Positions 27,747 through 35,989 are shown, numbered from the stretch's first letter. The stretch is DNA of 64,000 bases from Streptomyces sp. D2-8 (GCF_023184515.1 NZ_JAAHBP010000015.1:62001-126000), one strand, 5' to 3'. Notes: generated by a model not told the origin, from the sequence alone. Numbers and translations: made by a program.

Positions 27747-28850
27747 ATGAAGCGAGCACTCCCTCTGGGACTCCCCGCGGCACTGGCCACGATGGCCCTC
27801 GCCGTCGCGACCGGCACGCTCGTGTCGATGCCCGAGGCGTCGGCCGCGACCGGCAGCGCCACCGGCTACGCGACCCAGAACGGCGGCACCACCGGCGGCG
27901 CCGGCGGTCAGACGGTCCGGGCGACGACGGGAACGGCGATCCATCAGGCCCTGTGCGGCCGGGCGAGCACGAGCACCCCGATCACCATCGAGGTCACGGG
28001 AACCGTCAACCACGCCAACACCAAGAAGGTGTCGGGGGACAGCTGCGACACCGCCGACGGCGTGATCGAGCTCAAGAAGGTCAGCAACGTGACCATCATC
28101 GGAGTCGGCAGCGGCGCCCTCTTCGATCAACTGGGCATCCACATCCGCGAATCGAAGAACATCATCATCCAGAACGTCACCGTCCGGAACGTCAAGAAGT
28201 CGGGCTCCCCCACGTCCAACGGCGGGGACGCCATCGGCATCGAGCGCAACGTCCGCAACGTCTGGATCGATCACACCACCCTGGAGGCATCGGGCGGCGA
28301 GTCGGAGGGCTTCGACGGCCTGTTCGACCTCAAGGACAACACCCAGTACGTGACCCTGTCCTACAGCGTGCTGCGCAACTCCGGGCGGGGCGGTCTGGTC
28401 GGGAACAGCGAGAGCGACCGGACGAACGGCTACATCACGTACCACCACAACCGGTACGAGAACATCGACTCCCGCGCCCCACTGCTGCGCGGCGGCATCG
28501 CACACATCTACAACAACCACTACGTGCGCCTCAACGAGTCCGGCATCAACTCCCGGGCCGGCGCCCGCGCCAAGGTGGACAACAACTACTTCGAGGACTC
28601 CAAGGACGTCCTCGGCACCTTCTACACCGACGAGGCCGGCTACTGGCAGGTCGGCGGCAACGTCTTCGACAACGTGACCTGGTCCAGCCCCGGCAGCGAG
28701 AACCATCCGGCGGGCCCCGACCCGAAGTCGAACACCACCGTGAGCATCCCGTACGCGTTCAGTCCGGACGCCGCCAACTGCGTGCCGGACGTCGTCAACC
28801 GAACCGCGGGCGCCAACAAGGGCCTTCAGGTGTCGGACGGCAGGTGCTAG
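27747..28850 (+). CDS. Secreted pectate lyase, polysaccharide lyase family 1
   Basis: A 367-residue exoenzyme that cleaves polygalacturonate by beta-elimination. The signal peptide MKRALPLGLPAALATMALAV ends at about ASA (residue 32). The parallel beta-helix shows the repeating VTIIG, IIIQNVTVRNV and YVTLSYSVLRNS rungs. VWIDHTTL matches the vWiDH motif, GFDGLFDLKDN supplies calcium-binding acids, and SRAPLLRGG contains the catalytic Arg of the RxPxxR motif. Two Cys pairs may form disulphides. ATG at 27747 follows GGAGAGG. A sigma-70-type promoter with an overlapping LacI-type operator precedes it, so pectin-dependent induction is likely. Confidence 0.95.
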   Translation: MKRALPLGLPAALATMALAVATGTLVSMPEASAATGSATGYATQNGGTTGGAGGQTVRATTGTAIHQALCGRASTSTPITIEVTGTVNHANTKKVSGDSCDTADGVIELKKVSNVTIIGVGSGALFDQLGIHIRESKNIIIQNVTVRNVKKSGSPTSNGGDAIGIERNVRNVWIDHTTLEASGGESEGFDGLFDLKDNTQYVTLSYSVLRNSGRGGLVGNSESDRTNGYITYHHNRYENIDSRAPLLRGGIAHIYNNHYVRLNESGINSRAGARAKVDNNYFEDSKDVLGTFYTDEAGYWQVGGNVFDNVTWSSPGSENHPAGPDPKSNTTVSIPYAFSPDAANCVPDVVNRTAGANKGLQVSDGRC

Positions 28851-28959
28851 CCCAGGGCTCCGGGCACCATCGGATCGGGGCACCTCATGGTCCCGCCCCC
28901 GGAAATCCGTGGTCCACAGCCACCCACACCGTAGGTTCTGGCCAGTAATCTCGGCGTTC

Positions 28960-29946
28960 ATGGAGCAGAGGCATCTCGGCCGCACCGGCCTTCGTGTGTC
29001 CCGGATCGGTCTCGGCACCCTGACCTGGGGTCGGGACACGGACGAGCACGACGCCGCGGACCTCATGAAGACGTTCTGGGAAGCGGGCGGGACCCTCGTC
29101 GACACCGCGGACGTCTACGGCGACGGTGAGGCCGAGTACCTGCTGGGCAAGCTCATGGACGGCCTGGTGCCCCGCCGCGACCTGGTCATCTCGACCAAGG
29201 CCGGCAGCGTGCCGGACCCCGACCGCCGCTTCGACGGCTCCCGCGGCCATCTGCTCTCCGCGCTGGACGGCTCGCTGTCCCGGCTCGGCACCGACCACGT
29301 CGACCTGTGGCATGTGCACGCGTTCGACCCGGACACCCCGCTGGAGGAGACCCTCCAGGCTCTCGACCTGGCGGTCTCCAGCGGGCGTGCCCGCTATGCC
29401 GCCGTCTCCAACTTCTGCGGCTGGCAGCTGGCCAAGGCCGCGACCTGGCAGCTGGCGGCCCCCGGCACCCGGACCCGGCTGGCAGGTACACAGCTCGAGT
29501 ACTCCCTGCTCCAGCGCGGTGTCGAGCGCGAGGTGCTGCCGGCCGCGCTGGACCTGGGCATAGGCCTGCTCCCGTCCTCGCCGCTCGGGCGCGGGGTGCT
29601 GACGGGCAAGTACCGGGGCGACACGATGCCGCCGGACTCACGCGGGGCCTCGGAGCACCTCGCGCCCTTCGTCGCGCCGTACCTCGACGACACCGCGAGC
29701 CGCATCGTGGACGCCGTGGCAACCGCGGCCGACGGGCTGGCGGTGACGCCGCTCCAGGTGGCCCTGGCGTGGGTCCGCGACCGGCCCGGCGTGGCCGCCC
29801 CGATCGTCGGCGCGCGCAACGCGCAGCAGCTCACGGCGGCATTGTCAGTGGAGACCCTTAGTCTTCCTGACGAGATCTGCCGGGCGCTCGACGATGTGTC
29901 GGCGCCCGTGCACCGCTATCCCGATCACGACTGGAGCACGCTGTGA
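28960..29946 (+). CDS. Aldo/keto reductase
   Basis: A 328-residue NADPH-dependent TIM-barrel reductase. The catalytic tetrad fits: Asp and Tyr in VDTADVYGDGEAEYLLG, Lys in VISTKAGS and His in LWHVHAFDPDTP. The C-terminal cofactor site is AAPIVGARNAQQLTAAL. It resembles general-stress and sugar-aldehyde reductases; the substrate is unknown. ATG at 28960 lacks a strong ribosome site. Its stop overlaps the start of the next gene (GTGA, 4 bases), so it is translationally coupled to the RecD2-like protein. Confidence 0.93.
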   Translation: MEQRHLGRTGLRVSRIGLGTLTWGRDTDEHDAADLMKTFWEAGGTLVDTADVYGDGEAEYLLGKLMDGLVPRRDLVISTKAGSVPDPDRRFDGSRGHLLSALDGSLSRLGTDHVDLWHVHAFDPDTPLEETLQALDLAVSSGRARYAAVSNFCGWQLAKAATWQLAAPGTRTRLAGTQLEYSLLQRGVEREVLPAALDLGIGLLPSSPLGRGVLTGKYRGDTMPPDSRGASEHLAPFVAPYLDDTASRIVDAVATAADGLAVTPLQVALAWVRDRPGVAAPIVGARNAQQLTAALSVETLSLPDEICRALDDVSAPVHRYPDHDWSTL

Positions 29947-32195
29947 GCACGGAGCCCGAGACCACGGAGGACACCGAGCCGGGGACGCCGGGCGCCGAGA
30001 GCACACCGGCCGGCGGGGCCGGGGCCGGCGGTGGTGAGGCCGGCACCGAGCAGGTGGCCGACGAGGCCGAGGGAGGTGACGCGGGAGTCGGGCAGGTGTC
30101 CGAGGCGGAGAGCGCTGAAGCGGACGCCGGGCAGGTGTCCGAGGCCGAGGCCGAGTTGCGGGCCCAGCAGGCCGAGCGGGAGCGCATCGAGCAGCGCAAG
30201 GCCGAGAAGAAGACGCCCATCGAGGCGGGCGCCAAGCTGAGCGGCAAGGCCGCCGATCTGCTGGCGGCCGTACGGGCCGTGGAGAGCGGCGAGAAGCCTG
30301 CGGCCACGGTGTTCGAAGAGCCCCGGCCCGCCCCCCGGCGCTCCGCCCCGGAACCGGAACGGCGGCCCCAGCCGGTGGCGCCCGAGCCTCTCGCCGCGCC
30401 GGCGGCTCCCGCGCCGGCGGCGGTTCAGGCCGTGCGGCAGGTGCTCGGCGAAGGCGGTGCCCCGGAGGTGCTCGCGCAGCAGGTCGCCGGGACTCTCGGC
30501 GAGGGCGCGGCCGACCAGTTGCGCGCCGACCCCTGGCAGTTGCTGCGGATCCCCGGCGTGCGTCCCGAGCAGGCCGACGGTTTCGCGCGGGCCCTGCTCG
30601 GCGCCGAGTGCGGCCCGGACGACGAGCGGCGGGGCCGGGCCGTCACCGGCTGGCTCCTGGAGCAGGCGGCGCTGGCCGGGCACACCGCCCTGGAGATGCC
30701 GGCGCTCCTCGCGGCCCTGGCCCAGCGGGGCGTTCCCGATCCCGACAGTGCCGTGCAGGACGCGATCGCGGAGGGTGAGGCGCTCGTCTTCCAGGACGCC
30801 CTGGAGGAGCAGGCCGGTGCCCCGGCCCGGACCGACGAGGACGACACGGAGGGGGACGAGGAGCGTCCGGTCCGTGTCCTGGTCGGGCTGGAACGCTATG
30901 CGCTGGCGGAGGAGAGCCTGGCCGACGGTCTGGCCCGGCTGGTCAACTCGGTGCCCAAGCAGGACGGTTCGGCCGAGGACTGGGAGCGGGTCGCCGCCGC
31001 GGTCCAGGGATCGACGGCGGACCTGATCCGCGCCGTCGCCGGTCAGGGGCTGGTGCTGCACACCGGCGGGGAGGCGTCCCTGGCCGAGCCTGCGGCCCTG
31101 CTGAACGCCGCGCGGTCCCTCGGGCTGCGGGCCTGGGCGGCCGCGCACGGCCCGATCGGCCGCAACCGTTTCGCGGCTCTGGTGCGGCGGTCCGGCCCGG
31201 CGGCGGACGTCTCCGAGCGAGCCGACGAGACACCCGCGGGCTTTCCCGTCGCCACCGTCTCCGGGCTGCTCGCCGGCCTCGAAGGTCCGGGCCGGGACGC
31301 GGACGGGGCTCTCGATCTCGATCTGCTCGTCGTGCTCGACGCGCCCCAGCTGGATGTCGAGACGGCGGCTCTGCTGACGGAGTCGCTGCCCGACGGGGCG
31401 CGGCTGGTACTGGCGGGGGATCCGGCGGTGCTGTGGTCCGTGGGGCCGGGTCGGGTGTTCGCGGATCTGCTCGCGGCGCGGATCTGCCCCCAAGTGGCCT
31501 CGCGGCGGCCGGATCCGGGGCCGCTGGGCGAGCTGGTCTCCGGTATCGGCATCGGCGAGCTGAACCAGGTCGAGGCCCCCGGCAAGGAGGTCGTGATCGT
31601 GCCGGTGCGGGACGCGGGCGAGGCCGTGCACCGGACGGTGCAGCTCGTCGTGGACTCGGTGCCGCGGGCGATCGGTGTACCGGCCGAGGAGACACAGGTG
31701 ATCACCCCCGGGCACGGCGGGGCCGTCGGGACGCGAGCGCTCAACGCGGCGCTGAAGGAACGGCTCAATCCCGGCCCGGGCCGCTTCGGCGGCTTCGACC
31801 CCGGTGACCGGATCGTCTACTCCCCCGTCCCGGGGCGGGCGCTGCCCGGTCGTGTGGTGACGGCGGACGCCGAGGGGCTGCACCTGTCGTGCGAGGGCGA
31901 GGCCGTCGTCGTGCCGAAGGAGCGAGTGGAGCAGTCCGTGCGACCCGGGTGGGCGCTGACCGCACACCAGGCCGTGGGGGGCCGGTGGCCGGCGGTGGTC
32001 GTGGTGCTGCCCGGCGATGCGGCGCAGGCGCTGAGCCGACCGTGGGTGTACACGGCGTTCGGGCGGGCCGACCGGCATCTGTCGGTGGTGCACGGGGTGG
32101 AACAGGCGCTGCCCCGAGCCGTGGCCGAGGTTGCCGCGAAGCCGCGGACGACCCGGCTTCCGGTGCTGCTCGCGCCGCAGATCAGCGGCACGTGA
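29943..32195 (+). CDS. RecD2-like helicase-fold protein with degenerate ATPase motifs
   Basis: A 750-residue protein. The first 160 residues are acidic/Ala/Pro-rich and disordered, with a short coiled segment (ELRAQQAERERIEQRKAEKK). From about 195 it follows RecD2 order: DPWQLLRIPGVRPEQADGFA (HhH-like), GHTALEMPALLAAL, a YALAEESLADGLARL segment, then the helicase core. Its motifs are eroded. Walker A has become LVLHTGGEASLAEP near residue 372 with no GKT, Walker B reads LLVVLDAPQLD instead of DEAS/DEASM, motif III is LAGDPAVLWSVGPG, motif V is TAHQAVGG where RecD2 has THKSQG, and motif VI is YTAFGRADR. So the RecD2 architecture is kept while ATP hydrolysis is probably lost. GTG at 29943 overlaps the aldo/keto reductase stop. 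Often labelled only as helix-hairpin-helix protein. A DNA-binding scaffold role is conceivable. Confidence 0.82.
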   Translation: MSTEPETTEDTEPGTPGAESTPAGGAGAGGGEAGTEQVADEAEGGDAGVGQVSEAESAEADAGQVSEAEAELRAQQAERERIEQRKAEKKTPIEAGAKLSGKAADLLAAVRAVESGEKPAATVFEEPRPAPRRSAPEPERRPQPVAPEPLAAPAAPAPAAVQAVRQVLGEGGAPEVLAQQVAGTLGEGAADQLRADPWQLLRIPGVRPEQADGFARALLGAECGPDDERRGRAVTGWLLEQAALAGHTALEMPALLAALAQRGVPDPDSAVQDAIAEGEALVFQDALEEQAGAPARTDEDDTEGDEERPVRVLVGLERYALAEESLADGLARLVNSVPKQDGSAEDWERVAAAVQGSTADLIRAVAGQGLVLHTGGEASLAEPAALLNAARSLGLRAWAAAHGPIGRNRFAALVRRSGPAADVSERADETPAGFPVATVSGLLAGLEGPGRDADGALDLDLLVVLDAPQLDVETAALLTESLPDGARLVLAGDPAVLWSVGPGRVFADLLAARICPQVASRRPDPGPLGELVSGIGIGELNQVEAPGKEVVIVPVRDAGEAVHRTVQLVVDSVPRAIGVPAEETQVITPGHGGAVGTRALNAALKERLNPGPGRFGGFDPGDRIVYSPVPGRALPGRVVTADAEGLHLSCEGEAVVVPKERVEQSVRPGWALTAHQAVGGRWPAVVVVLPGDAAQALSRPWVYTAFGRADRHLSVVHGVEQALPRAVAEVAAKPRTTRLPVLLAPQISGT

Positions 32196-32240
32196 CGGGG
32201 GTGGTGGTCACAGGCCCGGGCCTGTGACCACCACCCCCGT
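32195..32240. terminator. Bidirectional terminator, perfect 46-bp palindrome
   Basis: Bases 32195-32217 are the exact reverse complement of 32218-32240. The palindrome begins on the last base of the RecD2-like gene's stop codon and ends 19 bases before the end of the convergent minus-strand gene. Confidence 0.85.
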
Positions 32241-32258
32241 GGCCGCCCGCGTGTGAGC

Positions 32259-32957
32259 TCAGCGGCGGTCCGCGTCCAGCGGCTCCAGATCCTCGTCCTC
32301 GTCCAGGTCGCTGTCGAGATCGTCCCCGTCTTCGTCCTCGTCGTCGACGTCGTCGATCTCGTCGTCGAAGACGGCACTGACGTCGAAGCGGCAGACCACC
32401 TGCTGCGGATCGACCTGCTCGAACGGCGCCTCCAGCCACTCGCCGGGGTCGGCCGGTTCGTCCGCCGCCGTCACCCAGAGCGTGGAGTCGCCCTCCTCCA
32501 GCCCGAACTCCTTGTGCCGGGAAGCGATCTCGTCGGGCTCGAACTCGCCGAACAGCAGCCCGAGCGCGCCGTGCACCGTCCCGGAGGCAGAGGCGCCGTC
32601 ATCGCCCTCCGCCGCCTCGATCCGCTGTGCGTGCGCCAGCAGGCGCTGCGGTTCGACGACGGCGTAGTCGCGGCGGATCAGTACGCTCAGCGCGTTCGGT
32701 TCCTCGGGGCCCGTGTACGGCGGCAGCGCGTCCTCCGCACCAGGGATCTCGAAGGGCGTGACCTCGTCGTAGCGGTCGTAGAGCAGTTCGTCGTACACCT
32801 CTGCGGCCGCGGCCAGCTGGTTGAACGCCTCGAACACGGCCGGGTCGTCCTCCCCCGACCTGCGTTCGACCGCGGCCAGGTGGCGGTCGAGCGCGGTCTT
32901 GACCGCCTCGGCGGCGGCGCGTACCTCGGCAGCGGTGGGCTGCGCAGCATCAGACAT
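32259..32957 (-). CDS. Conserved hypothetical protein with very acidic C-terminus
   Basis: A 232-residue protein of unrecognised family. Residues about 10-190 look globular: an N-terminal helical part (AEVRAAAEAVKTALDRHLAAV, FEAFNQLAAAAEVYDELLYD), then an alpha/beta part with LSVLIRRDYAVVEP, GALGLLFGEFEPDEI and STLWVTAADEPADPGEW. The last 35 residues are almost entirely Asp/Glu, with SAVFDDEIDDVDDEDEDG at their start. The start is ATG at 32957, with an upstream TAGCGT suggesting a short leader. It is divergent from the DUF5703 gene with a 47-base gap, so their promoters overlap. Actinobacteria-restricted as far as can be judged from memory. No function is proposed. Confidence 0.85.
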   Translation of the reverse strand: MSDAAQPTAAEVRAAAEAVKTALDRHLAAVERRSGEDDPAVFEAFNQLAAAAEVYDELLYDRYDEVTPFEIPGAEDALPPYTGPEEPNALSVLIRRDYAVVEPQRLLAHAQRIEAAEGDDGASASGTVHGALGLLFGEFEPDEIASRHKEFGLEEGDSTLWVTAADEPADPGEWLEAPFEQVDPQQVVCRFDVSAVFDDEIDDVDDEDEDGDDLDSDLDEDEDLEPLDADRR

Positions 32958-33004
32958 AGTGCAGACGCTATCCGTACCAGGCCCCAGCCCGCACAATAGA
33001 TGCG

Positions 33005-33193
33005 ATGCCGGAATACGAATTTGTCGACGTGTACGTACCGCGCGGGGTCTCCCGCAAGGAAACGGCACGTCTGCTGACGGACCACGCGGAGTACGGACAC
33101 TGGGAGTTGCACCGTCTGAGCCTGCTGCGCGACGGCAGCCGCAAGGTGCGGTTGCGTCGGCGGATCATCCGCCAGGTGCGGGCTACGTGGTGA
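33005..33193 (+). CDS. DUF5703 family small protein
   Basis: A 62-residue basic protein beginning MPEYEFVDVYVPRGVSRKE and ending with an Arg-rich KVRLRRRIIRQVRATW. It matches the actinobacterial DUF5703 family by memory. Predicted as a small alpha/beta fold; function unknown. ATG at 33005 has no obvious Shine-Dalgarno, so the transcript may be leaderless or nearly so. It is followed by a strong hairpin at 33227-33258. Confidence 0.85.
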   Translation: MPEYEFVDVYVPRGVSRKETARLLTDHAEYGHWELHRLSLLRDGSRKVRLRRRIIRQVRATW

Positions 33194-33226
33194 GCTGAGA
33201 CGGCGCACTGGGAGAAGGCACACACG

Positions 33227-33258
33227 GGAGCGGGCCCCGCATCGGCGGGGCCCGCTCC
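33227..33258. terminator. Bidirectional terminator between DUF5703 gene and chpC
   Basis: A perfect 14-bp G/C stem (33227-33240 with 33245-33258) has a four-base loop followed by GTTTG on the plus strand. It lies between two convergent genes. Confidence 0.83.
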
Positions 33259-33269
33259 GTTTGCGGGTG

Positions 33270-34148
33270 TCAGGCCGAGGCGCGCGCCCTGCGGTAGAGG
33301 ATCGCGCCCGCGAGCAGCGCGCCCGCGCCGGCCGGGAGGACGAGGCCGAGCGGCAGGTCGCTGCCGGTGCTGGCGAGCTGCGACTCGCCCTTGGGCTGGG
33401 TGACGAACTGGCCGCCCGGCTGGTTGCCGTGCGAGGAGCCGCCCGGGTTCTCGCCGCCGGTGGAGGGCGGGGTGCCCGGGGTGGGGTGACCGGGATCGCC
33501 GGGCTCGCCGGGGTGACCAGGGTTGCCGGGGTCACCAGGGTTTCCAGGGTCCCCCGGGTTTCCAGGGTCCCCCGGGTTTCCAGGGTCCCCGGGGTTGCCG
33601 GGGTTGCCGGGGTTCCCCGGATTGCCAGGGTTCCCCGGATTGCCGGGGCCGCCCGGATAACCCGGGGTCTCGTGGCCGCCGCCCGGCGTGGTGCCGTGGT
33701 GGCCGCCGCCCCCGTTCGCGCAGTCGTTGCCCGTGCTGGGGTTGCCGACGCCGATGACGTCGACGCTGTTGCCGCAGACGTTCACCGGCACGTGGACCGG
33801 CGCCTGGACGTGGTTGCCCGAGCCGACACCGGGCGAGTCGGTGGCGTGCCCGCCCGCGTGCGAGCCGCCGCCGTGTTCGCCGTATCCCCCCGACGACGAT
33901 CCACCGCCCTTGTTGGCGCACGAGTTGCCCACCGACGGGTTGAGCACACCGACGACGTTGACCGTGTTCCCGCACACGTTGACCGGCGCGTACACCGGCG
34001 CCTGCACCGAGTTCCCGGACAGTACGCCGGGCGAGCCCGACGCCGAGCTCTGGGCGCCCGAGTCGGCGTGAGCGGAGCCGCCCGCGGCGGCGATCACGCC
34101 GGTCGCGGCCGCCACGGTCATCAGACCCTTGCGGGTGACCTGTCGCAT
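33270..34148 (-). CDS. chpC: Long chaplin with two chaplin domains and sortase signal
   Basis: A 292-residue cell-wall-anchored chaplin that helps make aerial hyphae hydrophobic. It has a Sec signal peptide (residues 1-29, ending AHA), then two chaplin domains. Each has the SPG-GN, VNVCGN and NP-GN-C pattern with two cysteines (about 38-78 and 109-146). A collagen-like run of Gly-Asn-Pro and Gly-Asp-Pro triplets (about 165-225) is probably a wall-spanning stalk. The C-terminus has LASTG, a hydrophobic helix and the basic tail YRRARASA, the LAxTG type recognised by class E sortases. By position next to chpH it corresponds to ChpC rather than ChpA or ChpB. ATG at 34148 has a weak ribosome site. 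The repeat length probably differs between strains. Confidence 0.94.
   Translation of the reverse strand: MRQVTRKGLMTVAAATGVIAAAGGSAHADSGAQSSASGSPGVLSGNSVQAPVYAPVNVCGNTVNVVGVLNPSVGNSCANKGGGSSSGGYGEHGGGSHAGGHATDSPGVGSGNHVQAPVHVPVNVCGNSVDVIGVGNPSTGNDCANGGGGHHGTTPGGGHETPGYPGGPGNPGNPGNPGNPGNPGNPGDPGNPGDPGNPGDPGNPGDPGNPGHPGEPGDPGHPTPGTPPSTGGENPGGSSHGNQPGGQFVTQPKGESQLASTGSDLPLGLVLPAGAGALLAGAILYRRARASA
33493..33655. repeat. Tandem 18-bp repeats encoding the Gly-Asn/Asp-Pro stalk of ChpC
   Basis: Three near-identical 18-base units run from 33541 to 33594 (TTTCCAGGGTCCCCCGGG, twice exact and then with one change), with diverged 9- and 18-base units on both sides. All are multiples of nine, so copy number changes keep the reading frame of chpC. 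Confidence 0.85.
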
Positions 34149-34174
34149 TTACTGAATACCTGCCTTCGACCCTG

Positions 34175-34195
34175 TCTCGAATTCTTCTCGAATTC
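34175..34195. repeat. 10-bp direct repeat in the chpC leader
   Basis: TCTCGAATTC occurs at 34175-34184 and again at 34186-34195, an 11-base period, 27-47 bases upstream of the chpC start codon. One helical turn spacing could suit a DNA-binding protein; no factor is assigned. Confidence 0.4.
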
Positions 34196-34211
34196 CCCGA
34201 AAGAAGCGTTC

Positions 34212-34246
34212 GGTCCCGGCGCGCATGGCACGCACTCCGGGACCGA
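34212..34246 (-). terminator. Hairpin between chpH and chpC
   Basis: A 9-bp stem (34212-34220 with 34238-34246) with a 17-base loop lies 34 bases past the chpH stop codon. A smaller 7-bp hairpin (34259-34265 with 34269-34275) precedes it. It may end the short chpH transcript or reduce read-through into chpC. Confidence 0.5.
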
Positions 34247-34279
34247 TGGCTTTGTACTCCCCTCAGTGAGGGGAAAGCA

Positions 34280-34513
34280 TCAATTGTTGATGCAGGTGTT
34301 GCCGAAGGCGGGGTTCAGCAGCCCGATCACGGAGACCGTGTTGCCGCAGACGTTCACCGGGACGTGAACGGGCACCTGGACAACGTTGCCGGACAGGACG
34401 CCCGGGGAGTGCACGGCGGCACCCTGAGCACCCGAATCGGCGACGGCGAGACCCGCGCTCGCGAGAACCAGCCCACCGGTGGCAGCCGCAGCAGCGACGA
34501 CCTTCTTGATCAT
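34280..34513 (-). CDS. chpH: Short chaplin ChpH
   Basis: A 77-residue secreted, self-assembling amyloid-like surface protein. The signal peptide (residues 1-26, ending LAVA) is followed by a single chaplin domain with the two conserved cysteines in VNVCGNTVSVIG and FGNTCINN. It has no wall anchor, as for the short chaplins. ATG at 34513 has an excellent AGGAGG seven bases upstream. A candidate BldN promoter is found at 34561-34588. In S. coelicolor, ChpH with ChpE and ChpC forms the minimal chaplin set (established knowledge). Confidence 0.95.
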   Translation of the reverse strand: MIKKVVAAAAATGGLVLASAGLAVADSGAQGAAVHSPGVLSGNVVQVPVHVPVNVCGNTVSVIGLLNPAFGNTCINN

Positions 34514-34560
34514 TATTCCTCCTAGTTGGCAAAGCGACCCATCTTGCGATCGCATTACCT

Positions 34561-34588
34561 GTAACGAGGAGGGAGTAATGAGGCTACG
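34561..34588 (-). promoter_or_regulatory. Candidate sigma-BldN promoter of chpH
   Basis: On the minus strand CGTAGC (34583-34588), 16 bases, then CGTTAC (34561-34566) resemble the BldN consensus as remembered, roughly CGTAAC-N16-CGTTGA. The -10 lies about 48 bases before the start codon. Chaplin genes are known BldN targets. Confidence 0.5.
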
Positions 34589-34663
34589 AGCTTATGGTCG
34601 CATTCACTCTTCCCAGTCGGTTCCGTACGCGCGACCGAATACCAGCGTTTCGCAGGGCTGGTT

Positions 34664-35989
34664 TCAGGACGCGTCGATGAAGCGGTCGAGCACGCGCACG
34701 CCGAACTGCAGGCCCTCCACCGGCACACGCTCGTCCACGCCGTGGAACATGCCGGCGAAGTCCAGCTCCGGCGGCAGCTTCAGCGGCACGAAGCCGAAGC
34801 CGCGGATGCCCAGGTCGTCGAAGGACTTGGCGTCCGTCCCGCCGGAGAGCATGTAGGGGATCGCCTTGGCGGTCGGGTCCTCGGCCAGCAGCGCGGACTG
34901 CATCGCCGCCACGAGCGCCCCGTCGAAGGTGGTCTCGACGGCCTTGTCGGCGTGAACGTCCTCGCGCCGCACCTTCGGGCCGAGGATCCGGTCGAGGTCG
35001 GTGAGGAACTCCTCCTCGTGTCCGGGCAGGAACCGTCCGTCGACGTGAGCGGTCGCCTCGCCCGGAATGACGTTGACCTTGTAACCGGCACCGAGCTGCG
35101 TGGGGTTGGCCGTGTTGCTCAGGGTCGCGCCGATGAGCTTGGCGATGCCGCCGAGCTTCTCGAGGGTCGGCTCCATGTCCTCCGGGTCGAGCTCGGTGCC
35201 GAGCGCGTCACCGAGCTCGTCGAGGAAGGCACGGGTGGTCTTGGTGACCCGCACCGGGAACTTGTGCCGCCCCAGGCGCGCGACGGCCTCGGACAGCTCG
35301 GTGATCGCGTTGTCCCGGTGGATCATCGACCCGTGCCCGGCCGTGCCGGCCACGGTGAGCTTCATCCAGTGCATGCCCTTCTCGGCCGTCTGGATCAGAT
35401 AGAGCCGCCGCTGCTCGCTCACGGTGAACGAGAATCCGCCCACCTCACTGATCGCCTCGGTGACGCCCTCGAACAGGTCGGGGTGGTTGCGCACGAGGTG
35501 CTTGGCGCCGTACGTGCCGCCGGCCTCCTCGTCCGCGAGGAACGCGAGGACGATGTCGCGCGGGGGCTTGCGCCCGCTGCGCAGCCGGTCGCGGACGACC
35601 GCGAGGGTCATCGCGTCCATGTCCTTCATGTCGACGGCCCCGCGGCCCCACACGCAGCCGTCGGCGACCTCGCCGGAGAAGGGGTGGTGGGTCCAGTCGT
35701 CCGCGTTGGCCGGCACGACGTCGGTGTGGCCGTGGATGAGGAGCGCGGGCCGGGAGGGGTCCTCGCCCTCGATCCGGGCCACCGTGGAGGCGCGGCCCGG
35801 GTGGGACTCGAAGATCTGCGGCTCGAGCCCGACCTCGGCGAGCTTCTCGGCGACGTACTCGGCCGCCTTGCGCTCGCCCGGACCCGAGTGGTCGCCGTAG
35901 TTGCTGGTGTCGATCTGGATCAGCTCGCGGCAGAGGTCCACGACCTCGTCCTCGCCGGTGACGCTCCTGGCCGTGTCCGTCTCGCTCAC
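34664..35989 (-). CDS. M20 family metallopeptidase
   Basis: A 441-residue di-zinc hydrolase of the ArgE/DapE/CPG2 class. Zinc and catalytic residues are visible in LLIHGHTDVVPA (about residue 88), WGRGAVDMKD, AFLADEEAGG (general base Glu-Glu, about residue 150) and the late His of DFAGMFHGVDERV. The dimerisation domain is inserted at about 200-330. GTG at 35989 has GGAGG six bases upstream. The substrate could be an N-acyl amino acid or dipeptide. The gene lies upstream of chpH on the same strand, but chpH has its own promoter, so no functional link is implied. Confidence 0.93.
   Translation of the reverse strand: MSETDTARSVTGEDEVVDLCRELIQIDTSNYGDHSGPGERKAAEYVAEKLAEVGLEPQIFESHPGRASTVARIEGEDPSRPALLIHGHTDVVPANADDWTHHPFSGEVADGCVWGRGAVDMKDMDAMTLAVVRDRLRSGRKPPRDIVLAFLADEEAGGTYGAKHLVRNHPDLFEGVTEAISEVGGFSFTVSEQRRLYLIQTAEKGMHWMKLTVAGTAGHGSMIHRDNAITELSEAVARLGRHKFPVRVTKTTRAFLDELGDALGTELDPEDMEPTLEKLGGIAKLIGATLSNTANPTQLGAGYKVNVIPGEATAHVDGRFLPGHEEEFLTDLDRILGPKVRREDVHADKAVETTFDGALVAAMQSALLAEDPTAKAIPYMLSGGTDAKSFDDLGIRGFGFVPLKLPPELDFAGMFHGVDERVPVEGLQFGVRVLDRFIDAS

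Noticed and set aside
33493..33655. CRISPR-like tandem repeats
   Set aside because: Repeats are contiguous 9/18-base units inside the chpC reading frame encoding Gly-x-Pro triplets; there are no unique spacers and no cas genes.
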